Shown here in pieces: positions 61,401-64,000 of a DNA stretch of 64,000 bases (position 1 is its first letter; every line of letters begins with the position of its first letter). Source of the DNA: Streptomyces sp. NA04227 (lineage in GTDB: Bacteria > Actinomycetota > Actinomycetes > Streptomycetales > Streptomycetaceae); the NCBI RefSeq assembly GCF_013364195.1, contig NZ_CP054918.1, positions 434,001-498,000 of the forward strand, in the 5' to 3' direction. A model generated the notes under the pieces. The model did not search any database. It was given only the letters and a program-made list of their open reading frames with translations, and was not told where the DNA came from. The position numbers and the translations under genes are program-made.

Positions 61401-64000
61401 GCAGGCGGCCCGTACGCCCGGGGCGCCCGCGCTGATCACCGCGGAGGGCACGACCGCATTCGCCGAGCTGGACGCGGCGGCGAACCGGCTTGGCCGGCTG
61501 CTGCTCGCACGGGGCGCGGGCCCGGGCCGTATCGTCGCGGTCTCGCTGCCGCGCTCGGCACGGCTGGTCACCGCACTGCTCGCGGTGGCCAAGACGGGTG
61601 CGGCCTATCTGCCGGTGGACCCCGCCTATCCGGCCGAGCGCATCCGGTTCATGCTGGAGGACGCGGCTCCCGCGCTTCTGCTCACCTCGGGCCCCGGCCC
61701 GCAGGAGCCCGCCGCGCTCGCCCGGCTCGACCTCGACGACCCGGCGCACCGCACGGAGCTCGCCGCCTTCCCCGACACGGCCCTCGGCGACGACGAACGG
61801 GGCGGGGCGATCGTGCCCGAGGACCCGGCGTACGTCATCTACACCTCCGGTTCCACCGGCACCCCGAAGGGTGTGCTCGTTGCGCACACCGGCATCCCGA
61901 GCCTGGTGGCCGGGCAGTCCGAGCGTTTCGCGGTCGGCGCGGGCGACCGGATGCTGCACTTCGCCTCCCCCAGCTTCGACGCCTCGGTGGCCGAGATCTG
62001 CGTGGCGCTGCTCTCCGGGGCCGCGCTCGTCCTCGCCCCCAAGGACGAGTTGCTGCCGGGCGAGCCGCTGGCCCGGACCCTGGAGCGGTTCGGGGTGACC
62101 CATGTGACGCTGCCGCCCTCGGCGCTCGCCACGATGCAACCGGCCCAGCTGCCGCCCGCCATGACCCTGATCACCGCGGGCGAGGCCCTCCCGGCCGAGC
62201 TGGCCGCGGTCTTCGCACCGGGCCGTCGCATGATCAACGCCTACGGCCCGACCGAGACGACGGTCTGCGCCACCATGAGTGAGCCGCTGTCCGGCAGCGG
62301 TACGCCCTCGATCGGGCGGCCCATCACCGGCGCCCGGGTGCGGGTGCTCGACGAGTGGCTGCGGCCCGTACCGGTGGGCGTGCAGGGCGAGTTGTACGTC
62401 GCGGGCGCGGGTGTGGCACTCGGCTATCTGCACCGGCCCGAGCTGACCGCACAGCGTTTCGTGCCGGACCCGTTCGGGGCACCGGACGCGCGCATGTACC
62501 GCACCGGCGACCTGGTCCGCTGGCGCGCGGACGGACAGCTCGACTACCTCGGCCGGATCGACGACCAGGTCAAGATCCGCGGCTTCCGTATCGAGCCCGG
62601 CGAGATCGAGGCCGCGGTCCTCGCCCACCCGGGCGTCGCGCAGGCGGCGGTGACGGTCCGCGAGGACCGGCCCGGCGACAAGCGCCTGGTCGCGTACATG
62701 GTGCCCCGCGAGGGCACCACCACCGCCGACGTCCGCGCCGCCCTCACCGAGCGGCTGCCCGCCCATATGGTGCCCTCCGCCCTGGTCTCGCTCACCGCTC
62801 TGCCGCTCACCCCGAACGGCAAGATCGACCGCAAGGCGCTGCCCGCGCCGGAGGTGTCGCGCGGCGACCTGGACGAGCCGTACACCGCCCCCCGGGACGA
62901 GACGGAACGCTCCCTGGCCGAGATCTGGCAGCGCCTGCTCGGCGTCGCCCAGGTCGGCGTGCACGACAACTTCTTCCACCTGGGCGGCCATTCACTGCTT
63001 GCCACCCAGCTCACGGCGCAGATCGGGGCGGCGCACGGCATACGGGTCCCGGTACGGGAGCTGTTCGACCATCCGACCGTGGCGGCGCTCGCGGCGCGCG
63101 TCACGGCGCGGCTGGCCGAGGGCGGCGAGTCCCACGAGGTCATCCCGGCGGCGGACCGCTCCGCGGGCATCGCCCTGTCGTTCTCGCAGGACGATCTGCT
63201 GCTGCGGCTGCCGATGGACTCCGGCGACCCGTTCCACAACGTCCTGGTCGCCCTCGAACTCACCGGCGCACTGGACGAGTCGGCCCTGCACCGCGCCCTG
63301 GAACGGATCGCGGCGCGGCACGAGGCGCTGCGCACCCGGATCACCGAGCAGGACGGACGCCATCTCCAGCACGTCGTCGAGGAAGCCGCCTGGCCGCTGG
63401 AGACGGTGGACCTGAAGGACCTCGACGAGAAGGCCCGGACCGCCGAACTGGCCTCCCGGCTGGGCGCGTTGGAGAAGTACTCCTTCCGTATCGACGCGGA
63501 GCCGATGATGCGCGCCGCCCTGCTGCGGATGGCACCGAAGCGCACCGTCCTCGCCGTCCTCGTGCACCACCTGGTCACCGACAACTGGTCCTACGGCCTG
63601 CTCTTCGAGGAACTGCGGGAGCTGTACGCCGCGGAGGTCCAGGGCCGCCCGGCCGAACTGCCCGAACTACCCGTGCAGTACCCGGACTTCGCGGCCTGGC
63701 AGAAGCGGCAGCTCGCGGACGGCGCCCTGGACGGGCAGCTCGACCACTGGCGGGAGCGGCTGCGCGACCTGCCGCCGACGGTGGCCCTCAAGGCGCCCGA
63801 GGATCCGGCCGCGGCCCGGGCCGAAGGGTCCACCGCGGGCTTCCGGATCGACGCCACGACCGCCGCCGCGCTGTCCGCGCTCGCCCAACGCGAGGGCGCC
63901 ACGCTGTACATGGTCCTGATGGCGGCGTTCGACGTCCTGCTCTCCGCCTCCTCGCAGCGGGTCGTCGACAGCACGACCGGGCAGCCCGCGTTCGCCGACG
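55465..64000 (+). CDS. NRPS C-A-NMT-PCP-C-A-PCP-C... (3' end outside window)
   Basis: Open to the window end (2845 residues seen). A basic N-terminal helix ([20 protein letters not shown]) precedes C1 (HHIVGDLWS at 169-177). A1 (FDISVLE, Asp690; [25 protein letters not shown]) reads D-I-L-Q-L-G-M-I-W, a glycine-type code. A SAM methyltransferase (VLDIGCGTG 1013-1021) is inserted in A1, so N-methylglycine (sarcosine) is predicted. PCP1 Ser1452; C2 HHIAADGWS (from 1634). A2 (FDASVAE, Asp2172; [25 protein letters not shown]) reads D-A-A-T-I-A-A-V-C, close to the phenylalanine code but with the Trp replaced by Ala. PCP2 Ser2510; C3 (HHLVTDNWS, from 2701) is cut by the edge, so at least one more step follows. 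Confidence 0.93.
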   Translation, partial: MSEIDLSRLSADEKRALLAQRLREKKRKKQPPKRRRFPASFSQATMWFLDQLSPGNAMNNIPGALRMHGTLDLDAWQRSCAHLVRRHESLRTTFEEVDGEPMQVIADSGEPEYGVVDCAHLRGPEGEPGLRALAQEEFARPFDLGKGPLLRIKVLRLSEDEHVLLLTIHHIVGDLWSTSVAFTEIISCYAAYTAGREPELPELSVQYADYSAWHRGRIEGESAQADLAYWKQALAGAAPLLELPTDRPRPPVQNNRGSSLPFTLSKAATEGLRELSRREGTTPFMTVLAAFKVLMYRYSRQEDVVVGVPVANRTRREVEPLIGLFTNVIALRTEVAGTASFRELLGRVRQVCLDGFAHQELPFDRLVAELHPERDLSRTPVFQVSFMFQNIPLPEFDGIGLRLEPLTVESGTARFDLELQVFDRPEGLDGWFEYNTDLFDRGTVERMARHLGLLVEAILADPDRPLAALGMLDGDEAKLLSQWNDTRREWTGLLRAHRRFTEQAARTPDAEALVTAAGSLSYAELDRRSDQLAHRLRRAGAGRGVLVGICMERTAEMVVSLLAVLKSGAAYVPMDPGFPPDRISYTLTDSGLKVLLTQRSVLDELGEVTAETLCVDELAAELAAEPVGELPDEAGPDDLAYVIYTSGSTGRPKGVEIEHRALGNFLHAMKERPGIEPGDTLFAVTTLAFDISVLELMLPLVEGARVVLCDRGTAADGERLAAALSESGANLMQATPATWRMLLDAGWRGGEGFTVLAGGEALPAELAGRLLATGVQLWNMYGPTETTIWSSVARVGHGPVTIGEPIANTELLVLDDAGALAPLGVPGELCIGGDGLARGYLGRPELTTERFVPHPFPSRPGERLYRTGDLVRRRGDGSIEFLGRLDHQVKLRGYRIELGEIESVLAQQDSVDNAVVLVREDTPGDQRLVAYVIPDDSAPPAPTQDTAPEVVDAWSGIWSQAYEAQEDGREVDPTFDIRGWGSSYTDGRIPAEEMREWVEHTASLVLDLRPRSVLDIGCGTGLLLYRAAPHCERYWGLDVSPTAVQRLRTGTRTPERGLDQVELFECPAHGVGELPEQKFDVVVLNSVVQYFSDENYLLGVLESALERVAPGGSLVVGDVRSLPLLGSFHASVQLFRAEESLTADRLAERVRVGVEDDAELVIDPALFGTLAARHPSVTGVRMEPKRGRFDNEMSGFRYDVVLTVAGEAAAAEPTWLDWSEEDLDLGSLRSRLTGAGSEVLAVRGVPNARLRPVHHLIRRLDEAPGHTVAELRAELAALPEDGSVHPDDLRDLAAEAGYAVDLDWSAHTEQGLLSAVFRRLGEDGTPVAAPATTGTGRWAADGPVRWGSFVNGTDRRLAAALTPELRTALREKLPEYMVPSAYVFLASLPLTPNGKIDRKALPAPDGARADLRTAYVAPRNSAEEKLCELFAQVLVVPRVGINDGFFELGGHSLLATRLISQIRSAFGVELQVRALFQAPTVAGLARRLDQGAGARPALKPAARPEALPLSFSQRRLWFLHQLEGPSATYNIPVALRLSGTLDTEALRAALADVVARHEALRTVFPDEAGVPRQDVLPAERAAVPFAVTDTTAADLDAAVAREAAHTIELTTEIPLYAHLLRLSDQEHVLVLVVHHIAADGWSLAPLARDVAEAYTARHAGRAPQWRQLPVQYADFALWQRELLGEAGDPGSVLTGQLDYWKKALAELPERIALPADRPHPARASHRGRTLPFTWGTELHRGIAALARAADASPFMVVHAALAALLSRLGGGTDIPLGAAVAGRTDEATEELVGFFVNTLVLRVDTAGDPRFTELVARVRERSLDAYEHQDVPFEYLVDALNPSRSPAHHPLFQVLLAWQNTPEAAPALPGLQVSPLLAATGTTRMDLSFALDERTGPQGVPAGVEGTVEFNTDVFDASTVEELLRRLERLLRAVVAAPEQRLGEIELLSEAERQRVLGEFNDTGAEEPAASTLPRMFAEQAARTPGAPALITAEGTTAFAELDAAANRLGRLLLARGAGPGRIVAVSLPRSARLVTALLAVAKTGAAYLPVDPAYPAERIRFMLEDAAPALLLTSGPGPQEPAALARLDLDDPAHRTELAAFPDTALGDDERGGAIVPEDPAYVIYTSGSTGTPKGVLVAHTGIPSLVAGQSERFAVGAGDRMLHFASPSFDASVAEICVALLSGAALVLAPKDELLPGEPLARTLERFGVTHVTLPPSALATMQPAQLPPAMTLITAGEALPAELAAVFAPGRRMINAYGPTETTVCATMSEPLSGSGTPSIGRPITGARVRVLDEWLRPVPVGVQGELYVAGAGVALGYLHRPELTAQRFVPDPFGAPDARMYRTGDLVRWRADGQLDYLGRIDDQVKIRGFRIEPGEIEAAVLAHPGVAQAAVTVREDRPGDKRLVAYMVPREGTTTADVRAALTERLPAHMVPSALVSLTALPLTPNGKIDRKALPAPEVSRGDLDEPYTAPRDETERSLAEIWQRLLGVAQVGVHDNFFHLGGHSLLATQLTAQIGAAHGIRVPVRELFDHPTVAALAARVTARLAEGGESHEVIPAADRSAGIALSFSQDDLLLRLPMDSGDPFHNVLVALELTGALDESALHRALERIAARHEALRTRITEQDGRHLQHVVEEAAWPLETVDLKDLDEKARTAELASRLGALEKYSFRIDAEPMMRAALLRMAPKRTVLAVLVHHLVTDNWSYGLLFEELRELYAAEVQGRPAELPELPVQYPDFAAWQKRQLADGALDGQLDHWRERLRDLPPTVALKAPEDPAAARAEGSTAGFRIDATTAAALSALAQREGATLYMVLMAAFDVLLSASSQRVVDSTTGQPAFAD

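Overview
The window is high-GC actinomycete DNA with almost only G/C third codon positions, many GTG starts, ATGA/GTGA gene overlaps and very few TTA codons. Together with the gene families present this points to Streptomyces or a close relative. No rRNA, tRNA, CRISPR array, insertion sequence or integrase was seen.

Region 1 (1-7.2 kb) looks like a small specialised-metabolism locus. A leftward pair (DsbA-like protein, nucleoside deaminase) diverges from a MarR-type regulator. A roughly 520-nt spacer with a large dyad then leads into a six-gene cassette: free-standing adenylation enzyme, free-standing carrier protein, EctC-like cupin cyclase, acyl-CoA-dehydrogenase-like flavoenzyme, transglutaminase-like protein and an Asp/Glu-racemase-superfamily protein lacking its catalytic cysteines. 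The A + carrier + dehydrogenase trio resembles systems that oxidise an amino acid tethered to a carrier. I cannot match the whole six-gene set to a pathway I know, so it is my first candidate for an undescribed system.

Region 2 (7.2-12.6 kb) holds apparently ordinary genes: homocysteine methyltransferase, BNR-repeat protein, GNAT acetyltransferase, PucR-type regulator, a tiny membrane protein and a DUF3068 (PorA-like) protein. Region 3 (12.8-23.2 kb) is a tightly coupled eight-gene operon built round a 1449-residue AftD-like arabinofuranosyltransferase, with a GT4 glycosyltransferase, three methyltransferases (one FkbM type), a condensation-fold protein, a DMT-family membrane protein and a Trm112-like protein. 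It is probably a cell-surface glycan system. Region 4 (23.3-31.7 kb) has a MarR regulator divergent from a tautomerase with a clean operator between them, uracil-DNA glycosylase, a BadF-type kinase, a chelatase-like protein, a lactonase-family beta-propeller, a FUSC exporter, and an Lrp/AsnC regulator. The 970-nt spacer before the Lrp gene is full of GGCGCCAT-type repeats.

Region 5 (32.7 kb to the window end) is a hybrid PKS/NRPS assembly line of five collinear, overlapping genes: FAAL-ACP-KS-AT-DH-ER-KR-ACP; KS-AT-KR-ACP; C-A(Ser)-PCP; KS-AT-KR-DH-ACP; C-A(Gly)-NMT-PCP-C-A-PCP-C..., the last running off the end. The logic is a lipid starter extended to a beta-hydroxy acyl chain, then serine, then a malonate-extended and dehydrated serine unit (a plausible 4-amino-2,4-pentadienoate), then sarcosine, then a residue read by an unusual pocket, then at least one more step. 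From memory this resembles the rakicidin/BE-43547/vinylamycin family of lipodepsipeptides, but the second A-domain pocket and the following C domain suggest a different member. All specificity calls are manual readings and need computational confirmation.
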